64,000 nucleotides of DNA. Origin: Melanocharis versteri. Taxonomy: Eukaryota > Chordata > Aves > Passeriformes > Melanocharitidae. Below are positions 49,765 through 62,620 of the stretch, piece after piece. The translations under genes were made by a program, and so were the position numbers. The notes beneath the pieces are model-generated. The model ran no database searches, was not told the DNA's origin, and worked only from the letters and a program-made list of their open reading frames with translations. Position 1 is the first letter of the stretch; the number at the start of each line of letters is the position of its first letter. The stretch spans positions 336,970 to 400,969 of the forward strand of contig VZTG01005256.1 in assembly GCA_013397845.1 (NCBI GenBank). The letters are read 5' to 3'.

Positions 49765-50760
49765 GCGCCCAGGGGGCCACGAGAGGGGCAGGGAGGGCTT
49801 CGCTCACCCCAGGACTTCACTCTGGTCTCTTCTCAAGATCTTTGCTCGGTTTGGGGAGCCCGGTAGGGCCAGTTCTGTCAGCTGCCAAGTCACAATTTGA
49901 TCTCCATGGGGTTTAAAAACAAACTAAATAAGCCAAAAAACCACAGAACCATGAAGGGTGTGGGTGGGTTGGGGTGAAGCAGTTGCAGGGGACGCTGGAA
50001 GGGGATGCAGAGGGCGAGGGGAGAGCGTTGGTTGTTGGCTCCATCTTCCTGTCCTGGCCTGTCCATCACCACCTCCCAAATCCTGCACCTCACTTGCACC
50101 GTCTCAAAGTCCCTTGCACAAGTGCTGCTGCCCTGTCCACTGGCAAACAACACAACCCTCATTTTCCACGCGAAGCCCCTGGGTAAACCTGGCCTTTGGG
50201 GGCACACGTGGAGACCTCCGACTGGCACCGAGCCTGCTTTGCTTTGCACTTTCTGTATCACCCGGCAGGGTGGCAGGGCTGACGGCCAGAGCTGCTCTGG
50301 GTGCCCATCACCCTGTGCTCCAGGTGGGCAGCAGCCCTTGCCTCTCCTGTCACCCACAGTCCCCGTCCTTGGCTGGCTGCTGCAAACCCTCCTGGGCTGG
50401 GAGAGAGGTGCTCCCACGGCACGAGAGAGAGGGAAGGAGGGGGCTGCCTCTGGGCTGCCTCCCCTCGTGGCTCGGAGCACGGTGTAGGTGCAATCCCTGT
50501 GCCACATGTGGGGAGCTGGTGAGTCCACCCACTGCCCTTCAGCTCCCTGAGGATGGGCTTGGGTGGCACACGATGTGCCGCTGCCCTGGCAGCTGGTGTG
50601 TGTAGGTCTGTCTGTCCAGCTCTGCCCTCTCAGTGAGAAGGGGGGGTCAGGCTGTGACCAGGAGGGGGAAAAGATGGCATGGACATATCAGGAGGGATTG
50701 CTGGGTATGAGGAAAGGTCCCTTCTCTGTTAAAATTAATAAATACCTTGTACAGAGCATA
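49765..50760 (+). other. CYGB: CYGB 3' UTR (extent inferred)
   Basis: This is sequence after the cytoglobin stop up to the first canonical AATAAA at 50737-50742. A G/T-rich stretch downstream supports cleavage near 50.76 kb. A longer 3' UTR ending at an ATTAAA at 54263-54268 is an alternative. Confidence 0.4.
50737..50742 (+). terminator. CYGB: Candidate poly(A) signal for CYGB
   Basis: This is a canonical AATAAA about 0.97 kb after the CYGB stop and the first one in that direction. Confidence 0.45.
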
Positions 50761-53700
50761 TTCCTGCCCTTGTGGTGAAACTGGGTTCCTCCAAACAAAG
50801 TGCCTGGCAGAGATCAGCCCACGCAGGAGCTGTGTCCCTCCTGAGGGCAGCAGTGCTCCTGCCTGTGCCTGACAAAGGCTTCTCCCACACCCCCAAAATG
50901 TGGCTGCAGGGCTTGGAGCACTCATCCCGCCTCCAACACCAGCTCCTCCTGAGCCTCCGGGTGAGTCCGCCTGGTTTGTGCCTCAGTTTCCCCGGCAGCA
51001 ATGAAAAAGGGAGGAGGAGCAGCCCCGTTGCCTCCTGCCCACGTGTGGTTGGATTTATAAGGTTTCTGGGAACTGAATGGCAAAGGATTGAGGGTGAAAT
51101 GTCAGATGTGCTGGGAAGCTTTGAAATCCTTGCCACCCAATATTTCCCTAAAGGTCTCTGCTATTTTTAGAGCTCTAGCATTAAGGGCAGTATTATCTGT
51201 TGAAGCAGGAGGAGGGTTCCCTTCTGAGATTCCCTCTGGCCTCGCTCCACTGCTTTCCTGGGGAGCTGGCAGCTTCCTGAGAGAGACCAGCTCCTCTCCT
51301 GGATGCCAGCTGGACAGGCAACAAGCCCACAGCTCCAACTGGGATCCCCACAGCCACCTTGGGGACATCCCTCCGCTGTGGGGACACTGCTGGGGGGACA
51401 GTGGTCACTCCCCTAGGCTGACCTCCCTCCTCCAGGGCAGACAGACAGAAACTCCTGCTTTGCTCACCTGTGCTTTTAATCATCCCCAGGAACAGGTTTA
51501 TTATGTCTCAAAATAGCCCCAGGACTCCAGTAATGTCACTGCAGCCACCCTGGCCTTGCAGTTCTTTCCTTCCTACATCCCACGTTACCACTGATGGAGG
51601 GGAGCAGCGGAGCCTGGAGCACTGGCACGTCCTGGGTATCCACGGGCAGCTGGGTGGCAGTGACAGCTCGGGCACAGCTGTCCTTGGCATGGCAGCATGC
51701 AAGATCCAGGGGTTGTAAAAGGAAGGGACAGGCACGGGGTGACAAGTGATGCTGCTCTGCCCATGGGGTGGGCTGTCAGTTAGAGTCAGCACCCCCAAAA
51801 TTCAGCCCACCAGCCTGCACTGGTGGAGGTGCCAGCAGCTGCTGCCTCCAGCTCACACTGGAGTGCCACCGAGGCTGCTCAGCCCTCGCGTGTCAGTGGA
51901 GGCATCCCTCAGATGGCTGCTGCTGCCTGGGGCAGGGATGGATGGGGAAAACCTGTTCAGCCATTGCCTTCCCTCCAGTGCAGGACTCGAGAGGGATCGC
52001 TCGGATCGAGACTGTTAGATGATATTTGTGTGTGTGCACATCACGGGACTCTCACGAGCACAGCGTCGCTGACTCCTGCCAAGGCCTTGAGGCCAGCAGC
52101 ACATATTTCTGATGAGTTCACGTACTCCCTGTGCTCTGCGGATGCTGGGCCAGGGATGTTTCTGTACAGGGATGTTTCATCTTTTTTGTGCATTAACCTT
52201 TGAGGTTAATAATCTCCAGGTGGGAATTTTATTTTTGCAGCGCAAACCCTTCCCCTCCCTTCCCACAACCAAAACCGGGCTCCCAGTCTGCAGAGAAGCC
52301 ACTTTGGAGCGTCTGGAAATTCTCTGTGTTCATACCTGACCTACCCGTGTGCCTTGCCCTTTGGGGAGCAGCAGCAGTGAGGTCCCCCCCTCCCCTTTAA
52401 GCAGCGCTTGGTTTCTCCTTTCTTTTTTTACATCCCTAGAAAAAGCTGACCCGTGGCCTCGTGCACCCACGCCTGCGTGTGCTGGGCTTGGGGTTTTTTC
52501 CAGGCACTTTTTCCTAAAGCAGATCCAGATGCGTGCAGCTGCTGTCCCTGGAGGAGCACCCCCTCCCACCATCAGCCAAATTGCAGGCCAGTCCAATAGA
52601 TGAAAACAAAAAACATTTTTATTTTTATCAGCTTCGTAGGAAGTAACATGAAGCAGGAGGGCGGCCGGGGCAAAGCTCGGCAGGGGAGGAGATGGAGATA
52701 AAGCAAACGCCCCCTCTTTGCCGCCCGCGGCAGAGGAGGCATTGCTCAAATCAGGAACATTCTCATCTGGGGAGAGATGAAGATCAACAGAATAAGGGAA
52801 AAGTACCATTCTGGAGTGACAGGGCTGATAAATGCCATGTGGAAGAGCAGAAAGGGGGGCCGTGTCCTGGCTCTGTGCATGGCTCTCCGCACACACATCC
52901 ATGCACAGCCATTCCCTGTCACTGCCAGCCCAATGCTCCCCCCTGATCCCACCACAGCCGACTGGGGGCCCCTTTATCCCCGTTTTGTTCAGGTCTTGCT
53001 CTCTGGGGCTTGACCTTTCTCTTCCTGGTACACTTAGGCTGAGCTGAGGTCACTTTGGGCTGAGCTTTGCTCTCATTGGTAGTGGCAGGTAGGGACCAGC
53101 CTGCAAAGTCTTTTCCTCAAAACTCACAGGTGAGAAGCGGGCTCAGGGCATGATGCCAGCACACGTTGGGGGCCAGCTGGTCTCTCTCCTGCCCTGCAGA
53201 GGACCCTGTGTCCCCCAGCCCCATCCATCCCTGGCTCAGCCAGCACCTTGGCATTATCAACAGGGCCGGGCTTGGAGCTGTGATCCAGGTGGGAAAACCT
53301 TGTGCCCCCTGCCAGAGGTAGAGAAATGCTGAGTGAGGGGGGGATTCGGTGCCCTGGGGCAGGGTCCCCCTTGAGCACCTCGTCCTGGCTCTCTTTGGCA
53401 GCACCCGCTCACATCAACCAGCTCTTGTCCCCTCCCCTGAAGCTCAAGGTTTGCTCAGAGGGGGCTGAGCGCTGGAGGGAATGGGGAGCACTGGGCTGGG
53501 AAGGGGCACAGATCCCACCCACCCTGTCCCCCCTCCCAAGGCCAACATTCATGGCAGGCTTAGCTCTGCAGGCATCCAGCCAGAGAGACCCCCCAACACC
53601 GCCAGAACCCTTACAGGCCTTGTGCCACCAACCTCATCTTCTCTTGGGGGGGTGACAAATCCCCAAGGCAGCCGAGCCGTGAGCTCTCCCGGGGGAGTCC

Positions 53701-53994
53701 TCTCGCATCTCTGCCACTTTGTCCCAGGAAAGAGGTCACAGTGTCTCCCCACTCTCTGGGAGGGTGCTCAGCGACTTCAGTGGGGACCAGATTTCACCTG
53801 GCTGGACTCTGGTGCCAGAACTCAGCCTTCTCTGCCCCTTGCCATAGGGAGGCCGCCCTGGTGCGGGGATGTCGGAGCTCGGGGCCAGCACCATCGATGC
53901 CAGACAGAGGCATAAAAGGGAAACCCATGCGCTGACCTTGGACCAACTTAGGGAAAGGGAGGGACAAAACCACCCGCCTGGCTCTGACCTCTTT

Positions 53995-54295
53995 GCCAGG
54001 CTGCGGCGCTAATTATTTTCCATAGCTGAAGTTGTCTCTAATTGTCAGTATGTCTGAACCAGTCCCAGCGTGACCCGCAGACGCGAGCTGGCGCAGTCTG
54101 ATGTAACTCCGTGTCTTTCCTGTTCCTGCTGCGGATCCTGTTCATGTTCGTGTTCCTCGGCGCTTCCGTGCTGGTTTTATACCTGCGTTCCGTGTATCTG
54201 GGTGTAACTCGTTTTTCTTTTTGTAGGTTTTTAGTATGTTTGTAACCGGACAAAATGGTGTTATTAAACTGAAACTTGTATCTTCAGTGGATAAA
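53995..54295 (+). other. Conserved-looking AT/CpG-mixed element with ATTAAA
   Basis: The composition here changes sharply from the surroundings. A CpG-containing part is followed by T-rich sequence and by ATTAAA at 54263-54268. It could be the distal end of a long CYGB 3' UTR or an independent conserved element. Confidence 0.3.
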
Positions 54296-57070
54296 TCAAT
54301 CAAACCCCCTCCAGCTCTGCTTGGTTTCTTTCTGATGGGGTGGCTGCAAGGTGAGAGGGGTGTTGGGGGGCTGCTCTGTGGCCATGTGGATCTGGGGGTT
54401 CCTGCTCACTCTGAAGGAGCTTTTGGCTGGAAAGCAGCAGCAAAGGGAAGGGATGTGCCCACCAAGGGTGGTAGAGGTGGCTGGAGGCATCTTAGCAATG
54501 CACTCAGGTGGGGAGGGAAGGGTTTGCCCCTCCTCCAGGCTCGTCACTTGGCTTCCAGGTACGTTTTGCAAACCAGCAGGGGCTCTCCCTGGATCAGATC
54601 CTGTGCCTTTGGTAGTCCAGCCAGCTCAAAACGCACACTGATGGCCACAACACGCAGCAACTACGACCACTGAGGTCTGTGAGACTGCTCCCAGCCTGTA
54701 AAAATAACGAACAGCTCCCTGAGCAGCAGCAGCCCAGTTTTCCACGTCTCAGTCCCCGGCGGCTCCTCCTGTGCCTCTCGCTGAGGCTGGGTCACGCTGC
54801 AGGGGATGGGTCCCCGCAGGGTTGGGTCACTTTGTGGTTTCCCCCCACGGGTCTTTGCAGCTCCCTCGTTTGCAAAACAGGCCCTCACAAATTCAGTTGA
54901 CACTGGCCAACCTTTCCAAAGTTGTTGGCAGAGGATGGATGGACGAACAGACAGACTCATGCTACGGTCCCATAAGCTCCATTGCTGTGGGATACAAGAC
55001 TTGGAAAACAAATTCAAGCAATCCTGTTTATCGTGCTTCTCTTTACTCCAAGTACAGAATGGTCTTTCAGGGATGGGAAAACCCATCCCACCAGGGTGGT
55101 AGAAAGTACCAGCACCTGGCCACAAGCAATTTTAAGGGGAGCAGTCCCAGTTTAGGACTGAGGCTGAGGGGACACAGTTCTGAGGGAGAGGAGGGCAGAG
55201 ATCAGTGCCTTGGGGGCTGCTCAGGGTCTCAGGGAGCCTGGTGCCAACTTTTCTCCTGTTGGGCTGAGGGCAACAATGCTGTTCTCCAGCCCCACGTGCT
55301 GGAAAAAACAGCAGTTGAGTGGTGTAGTTTTTGCATGGGCAGGCACTTGAGCTGCTCTGGAGTCCTTAAGCCACAATTCCAAGGGTAGCCTTGCAAGGGG
55401 AACCTTTTTCTTTCCCTACAGCTTCACCAAACCAAGCCCAACCAGCCATGGCCACAGAGAAGGGACCCAGAGGCCTACTTGTGTTGGGAGGGGAATAACT
55501 GCCTGGTTCAATCTTGTCTCCTCCTGCTGGGTCTTTTCTTGTGGGGTAAAAAACCACTCGGTGTTGTTAATGTGATTAATAAGCCATCCTCGGAGTCTCT
55601 GCCACATCCTGTACACACTTCCAGGCGGAAGTGAACAGTCAGCAAAGCCTGCACACTGCTCTGCTCCAGATGGGAAACATCGGCTGGGAAACCACGAGCA
55701 GAAGGACTCAGCTCTGGAGTGGGCAGGCTGCAGTGGGGACCCGAAGCTCTCAGACCTTTGCACGCTGAGCTGAGAGTAGCCAGGACCAGCAGTGGCCAGA
55801 GGGTGCTAAAATGGGGCTGTTTTTTCCAACAGCTTGTTGAAAAGGAGCAGGGAATTTCAGCATTACCTTGCAGGGAGAAAATATGTACACAGCCCTTCAC
55901 TTCGTACTAATATTTACCCCCAGATCCTGTCACGTCAGGGTGGCTGAGACGATCACGCCGTGACCTGGACCCCGTGGCCTCGCCAGTGCTCTGCAAGTGC
56001 TGGTGGAAAAGGAGGCAGGGTGGGAGGCTGAGGCTCACACCACGCTGGAAAATTGGCCCAGGGGCTGGGACAATGGGCTCACCCCCTCACTGCCCTGTGC
56101 TCACGGAGTGCTAATCCCACCTTGTTCCCAAGTGTCCCAGCCTGGGGATGCTGCTCTGCAGGAGACACCCTTCGCCCAAGGGAACTGGTGGAGATCCAGC
56201 TCTGAGAAAGCACCTTGGTGGTCCCAGTGATGTTTTGTGGGCTGGGAGATGAAGGGAAATGGGAATTTGATAGCTAAGGCTTGGTACAGGGTGTGTTCCT
56301 AGTCCACTTTCCATGCCTCAGCTCCAGGAAAGCCCCTCCATCCACAGCACTGACCACAGGGCCCCGTGCTCCTGCCCCATGCCTGTCACAAGCTGGGGGA
56401 ATGCTGGCTCCACCACCCTGGTGCTGGTGTGGGATCAGAGGTGACACATCTGCAGCGGGTGTCCATATCCGACTGGCACCTGGTGACAGCTGAGGGGAGG
56501 GCCGGGAGGTCACTGTGAGGGACAGGCAGAAATACAGCTGCAGGGGGGAGATTAAAAAGGAGAATATGCAATAACTGCACTGCAGTTTTTAGTACGGCTA
56601 TTGAAATTCCTGTGAAACCCCATCCCATGGAAGCTGGCAGTAAGGAGGAGTGCTCCCGTGGGTGTCAGGTGGCACAGAGTGAGAAGCCCTGGGAGACAGA
56701 GCTTGCAGATTCCCACCAGCTTGAAGGACACGTCTCATTTTCCTCTCCATTATCTGCACCAGGATAAGAGCCAGGAGCTCCAGGCTTCGCTGTATCAACC
56801 CCACCACGGCCACCCTCACCAGTGCGGGGGTTTTGGTGGCTCCTTGCTCTGAGCAAAGCCCCCAGGGAGAAGAAAAAAGGCAGGAAAATATCCTCGCAGC
56901 CCAGTGGGGCTGACACTGAGCAGGAGCCAGCCCTTCCTTCCGCGCCCGGCTCCTCTTCAGCTGCGCCGGCTGATATGGTTTATCTGAGCAGCGCTGAATG
57001 TAAACGCTGTCAGCGCCGGCCGGGATTAATTCCCGGGAGTTTGGCAGCCGAGATGAAATAACAGCGCTGC

Positions 57071-57093
57071 GGGGGGGGGGGGGGAAGGGGGGG
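57071..57093. repeat. G-homopolymer tract
   Basis: Fourteen G, two A and seven G in a row. The tract can form a G-quadruplex and is prone to sequencing length error. Confidence 0.9.
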
Positions 57094-59033
57094 AAGTGCA
57101 CATCTCAGACTGAAAAATCCTCCCGGTTAATTTACAGCCAGGCTTCTCCTCTCCCAAGCACTCTTGAGAGAGAGCAAAGCCGGGGGCAGAGGGAGGATGG
57201 GGCGAGGGCCGGGAGCAGGAGGAGGAGGGTTCCTGTGGCAGAAGGCTGGGATCCCAGGGCGGGGGGAGGACTGTCACACCGCACTGTCCCCACGCCACGG
57301 TGCCAGGGACACGGCAGAGCTAGGGGCCATGGCCCGCAGCCCCCAGCCCAGCCCGAGCACCCCCAGGACCCCCTCGGATGGGGTGCCAAAGGCACCGGGG
57401 TGTTCCGGACACCTGAACCCCGAGAGGCGGCACCGTGCCCGGACAGGAGCCCCCTCTGCTCCCCGCTGGCCTGGGGGCCACTCCAACCCCTCACTGGCGA
57501 GCACCCACTGCCCTCTACTTGGGGAGCAAACCGCCAAAAAACCACATTCCCGCTGAATATCCCCATCTCGCGCTGAACACCAAGAGATCAGCCAAGGACT
57601 TTGCTGCTGGGGAGATTCCCAGCCTGAAATATGGAGGACATCTACTGCTGTTCATTACAAATCGTTTTCATTAATTGGCAAATAAATTTTCTTTAAGGGA
57701 AAGCTTTGGAAAACTGGCCCACAGACACTGTTCCAAACAGATCCTGAAATAAAATAATCATCAGGCTCTGCCACATTGCTATGGTTTATGTTTATACAGC
57801 ACAGGGATTTGGTTTGAGGATACTTTTCTAAGGAATAGTGTGGTTTTCATTTACTTTCTTTGGATATTTAAGTAAATAACCACAAATGCTTTCACTTGTT
57901 TTCATTGTTTTCTTGGTAGAGGACTGGCTGGACTAAAAGCCCAGCAGTGCATGAGCAGGTAAATTGATTTATTTTAAACTTAGGAAAGCCCATGCCCCAT
58001 CTGTCTGCCAAGAGCTGTGCACCACTTGGGGCTCTGCTGCCAGCAAATTATGATTACACTCAGGATTTAATATATTTTTATGTACTTTATATCCACCCAC
58101 ATAAAATGTAGTCCCTGGCCTGCATCTGCCAGGGCACTGGGTGACACCCACACCAGGTCGAGAGATGATGAAAGGGTGCAAAGTGCAGGAAGCAGATCCT
58201 GGAAATGGTACTGTCAGTTTTGGGAACCTGATTTAAAAATAATCCTCGTGGTGGTGGCTGACTGGGAGGTCAGTGAGACAGTGGTTGTTCCCTGCTCCAT
58301 GCAAACCTCCCTGTGCCATGGTTCACTTTGGGGTCAGGGGCTGGCAGAGGGTTTGGGGTGATGATGATGGGGTTACCTGCAGGGCTGGGGCATCTGCAGA
58401 AGTGTTGTGCCTACAGGCACTGGGGTGCCTCTGGAGAGGAGGGGTTCCAGCAGACGTGTGGGGGCTGCTAACGGTGCACAGAAGTGTCTGTTTCGGCAGC
58501 CCAGCCTTGCTCTCTAGCAGGCCCCCATCTCCCCCGGGATGTTGAAGCCCTCCTGGCCCCCCAGCCAAGAGGGGCTGGGGTTGATGGAGCTCTGCTTCCC
58601 GCTCCACCCCAGCTGCTGGCTGCAGCGTGGCTCGGCACCGGCGGCAGGCGGGGAACCTCTCCGGGGGTGAATGCAGGCAAACCCCGCGCTGCAGCCTGTG
58701 CTCAGCCAGCCGTGGATCCGCCGAGCCCCGCACACCGGCAGGCTCGGCAGCAGGAGCACTGGGAATGCTCGATAAATAGCAGTGGGCGAGGAAGATCGCT
58801 TCTCAAAGGTCAGCGCTTCCTCCGCGCTGCTGTGAGCTCGCCCGCTTCGCTCCCTCCTCCTCTCCAGGGCAGCATCCTCTGCCCCAGCCCCTGTCCCAGC
58901 AGCTCCCGCTGACCGAGCCCCAGAGCCGGGGGAGAAACAGGTCCCCACCAAGCCAAGCTATTCCCAGCTTTGTCATCTGACAGGGCAGTCACTAGAAGGA
59001 AAATTCCCAGGGCTGGACCATCCTAGGTTATTT

Positions 59034-59075
59034 CACAGAGTCACAGAATCACAGAATTTGCTGAGTTGAGGGAGC
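59034..59075 (-). mobile_element. CR1 LINE tail fragment
   Basis: tcacagagtcacagaatcac followed by agaatttgctgagttgaggg is the reverse complement of a CR1 3' tail. Only a few tens of bases are recognisable. Confidence 0.65.
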
Positions 59076-60859
59076 AGGCAGCTCCCAGCCTCCTGCCCTC
59101 TCCCGCTCCACTAAATCACTCCAGAGTCCTCCCAAATGTTTATTCTTTGGGAAAGCAATAAAAGAGGAGGAAACCCCAGAAGACAAACTCCCACCAGCTT
59201 GCCTTTGATTGCATTTGATATTGTTTTATTTCTTAATACTTTCCCATTGCAGGCTGGCCGAGGAGGGAGGGAGGCAGGGCCAGAGGGCAGGAGGAGACAG
59301 TACTTGAAAGCGGTAAATATACAAATTTTCCCACTGATATCTGTGGCTTAGAGTGGCTCAGTCAGGATCTGAGGGTGGCAGTGGCTCTGAGGATGGGTGT
59401 CGGGGTCCTCCAATTGCCCAGGCTGTGAACTTGGGGTGAGCAGGAGCATCCGAGTCTCTGCTGGGGTGCCAGGGCACGGGCAGAGCGTGGCACGGGTGGG
59501 CGGTGGGTGCTGGTCCCCACGTCCCAGGCTCTCGACGGCTGAGGCAGGGGAGCAGCAGGGACAGGCAGGTGACAATGACACCACAAGCCCCCTCTGCCAC
59601 ACAGCCGGGGGGCACCGCTGCCGCCAGCTCTGAGATGCCGGTGGGAAAACCTTGGAGGAGCTCTTCCGTGTGCTCCGTCCTCCCAGAACCAGACCCGAGC
59701 TCCCAGTTTGCCTGGCAGGAAAAACTTCTCTTCGCTTTGCGCGAAGCACCAAGAGCCACGGTGTCCCCAGGGTTCCTGGTGTCGTCAGGAGCTGGGCAGG
59801 GGTGGCAGCTGTGACACGCGTGGCACCAGCACACGGGTGGGAAGGAGGCGGCAGGGAAGGGAGCGCTGGGCGATGGCAGGGGCTGAGCATCCCCTGCTGC
59901 TGCTGCTGGAGGAACAGCTTCCACCCCGCTGTCAGCGCGGCCGCGGCCTGGCCTCTGCCGTTCGCACCGGGAACAGCAGCGCGGCACATCCAGCCGCGGG
60001 ACCCCGCAGGGGCTCCGCCGCCTTCCGGGGGGCCCGGGGGATGGTGGCAGCAGGGACACGCACTTTGTAACCCTGAGGGAGGTGAGACAGCGTAGGAGCG
60101 GGACACGGAGGGTCCGAACAGGTGGTAAGGGATGGGGCAAGGTGTGTCCCCTCCATGCAGGTTTTTTCCCCCAGGCTGTGTCCCGAGAGTCCAGGGGATG
60201 AAGAGATGTGGGGGACAGGTGTCCAGTAGGGCTGTGGGGACACAAACCAAACCCACCTGCCTGCGAGTGGGAAGAACTCAAGACAACCAGACGGGTCTCA
60301 CATCCGGATGGGGGGGCTCATAAAAAGCCAACGATGGGGAAAAGAATCCTGAAGAACCTGGACATTTCAGGAAGAAGTTGGGAAGACTAGAAAACCTTGG
60401 ACTGCAGCCTAGGGATGAGAGTGTGGAGTTTTTACAACACAAAAACTCTGAGGCTGTGAAAACTGGGATCTTTTGTCCCAAGCCTCCTTGTGAAAGCCAC
60501 AAGTCACTGGAGCTGATGCCAAGCTCCTGGAGCTCCTTGGCAGGTGGGGGCCCACCCAAAATGCCAGTCCCCCTGTTCCATCCAGTTCCAGCACATCCCA
60601 TACCACTGGCCCTTTCCACCTGTGTCCCCCAGCCAGGGCTGGAGGTGTGTGGTGAGGGGGAAGGTCAAACCCACAGGATGCAGACTGCCTTTTCCTCAGG
60701 GAGCAGGAGCCTCTCGGCTCCACCAGCTCCCCCAAAGCATGACAACAGGGTTGATGCCACATGACACAGCCTCACTGGAACCCTGGTTTGTTCAGCAGCA
60801 TCCTTGGGAAGAAAAAGTAGCTGCCATGCCTTCTTACAATGTACTTGAATAGCAATAAA

Positions 60860-60908
60860 ATCATAGAATTGCTTGGGTTGGAGGGGACCACAAATCTCAT
60901 CTGCTGCT
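60860..60908 (-). mobile_element. CR1 LINE tail fragment
   Basis: aatcatagaattgcttgggt followed by tggaggggaccacaaatctc is a diverged reverse-strand CR1 3' end. Confidence 0.7.
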
Positions 60909-62620
60909 ACACGGTACAAGGCCAAGGAAAGCAAGGCTGTTTGCCCCTGAAAATCCTCTTTAAAATCCCCTGAAACCTTCCCTGCTGTGGTTTCTAGAGA
61001 AGCCTGATGCTGCTCAGATCTCCTGCAATGCTCCTCCACACCCAGGGACAGGACCTGCCCCAGCAGCAGCCCCCTTCCAGCTTTGGTGGGCAGTGAGCAG
61101 CAGGACCTTGCTGGCTCCGGGCTGCTGGGGACAGATCCCACTCTGGAGGGGTTAATGGAATAAGAGGGATGAATATCTCTTGCTGAGATGTACCAGCCCT
61201 GGGCCCAGCACATCACTCTGGGGGCTTCCAGCACCCTGCACAGGATGGTCACCCCACACTGGGATACACAGTGCTGTGTCCCCTCCCTGCGTCCTGTGGG
61301 ATACAGACCAGCCAGGACACTTCTGGCCGGGCTGTGGGGTCGTTTGCTACACAAAGGGAAGTGCTCTGCAGAGATCTCCCCAGCAGTGATGCAACACCCT
61401 GTCGTTGCTGCCTTGGGGATTTTCGGTCTTTTTTTTTGCTTCCGTATTGCCCAACGCTCAGCAGGGTTGGCACAGGTGGCAGTCACCCTCTTCTTTTCCC
61501 CTCCGTGGGCTTTGCCAGCCCCCCTGGCTCCTCCACGGAAAGACACATCCTGCAGGACACAAGCTTGGAGTAGGATGCGGGCAAGGCCACGGCAATTACA
61601 GTTTTTGTCAGTCATTATTTATCCCACCCAAAGGCTGTTCTGTCCCTTCCCAAATGCAGGGAGAAGTCAGTGCCTGGCACCTTGGCTCAGGTCCCTGCTT
61701 GCCACCTGCACCTCACCCTTTGCTCACCCCTGAGTCACGGGCAGGGAACACCCCCACCCCTGGCACTGCCCGCGTCGGGGTGTCTGTGCCCAGACACCCT
61801 CCCAGCACCTGCCGGGCTCTCCCTTCTCCACCCGCTCCAAACCACAGCTTCAAAGGAGCCGGCAGGAACCAAAAGCTTCCTCCACCCTCTTTTCTACCAG
61901 GAACCGGGAGCAGACTTGCTGAGCATGACGCCGTGGAAGGCGGAGGGCTGATGAGAGCGTGAGCCAAGTGCCCTAACAGGTATCAGTGAATCCAAGCTGG
62001 ACCCGAGCTGCACCACCCAAGGTCAGGTCTAGCATGGTGGGTGTGCAGGTAAAAGCGACATAAGGGGAAATTGTAGTATTGGATAGCGAGGCATAAAATT
62101 CCTGGTCCTGCTTGGTCCTGACTCTAAATTCAGCTGGTGCTCGCCTGGGACCTGGAGCGAGTTGTGAATCAAGAATTTATTTTGCGGCAAAATCCTGGGC
62201 ATGTTGTCCTGTATAGACCCCTCAGCAACACAGCCGTGCCAAACCCGATCTGCAAAGGTCTCTCCTCAGCCCCTCCATCCTGCCAGCACCGAGTCTCCCC
62301 CGCAGGGATGGAGGGGAGCTGAATGTGAGGCTGCTGTGTAGGAACAACCCAGTGCTGATGGTGCTGGAGCAGGTGCAGCTCCCGAGGGGCTCGGCTCCGC
62401 CAACCCCGGGATGAGTCAGGCGGTGAAAGCCGACAGGACCGGCCCTGCGGCCGCTGCCCGCTGCCCCAGCCCGGCCGTGCGTCACCGCATCCGGCCCGGC
62501 CAGCGGGACGTGCCTGGGCCTGCGGAGCCCTCGGTGCTGAGCCAGCCTGCACCGTGCCTGCCGCGCTGCCCGGCACCCCGGAGTGCCCGCCGCTTGGGTG
62601 TGGGGTCAGGGGGACATGCC

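Larger units (their letters stand above)
50761..62620. other. Intergenic region between CYGB and the next promoter
   Basis: About 12 kb is without a recognised protein family. Long minus-strand frames near 59.35-60.28 kb and 60.67-61.62 kb are low in sequence character and overlap equally open frames on other strands or CR1 sequence. I see CR1 tails at 59.03 and 60.86 kb, a G-tract at 57.07 kb and a possible conserved element at 54.0-54.3 kb. Confidence 0.45.

Noticed and set aside
54038..54253. 71-codon basic minus-strand frame
   Set aside because: It has no known domain, and the bases read more convincingly as plus-strand untranslated or regulatory sequence.
59348..60281. Two overlapping minus-strand frames of about 300 codons
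   Set aside because: Two frames on one strand and others on the opposite strand are open together. The products are Pro/Ser/Ala/Arg-rich without any family signature. GC bias explains the openness.
60665..61615. 316-codon minus-strand frame
   Set aside because: It runs through a CR1 tail at 60.86-60.91 kb, has no recognisable domain and shows no codon or splice support.
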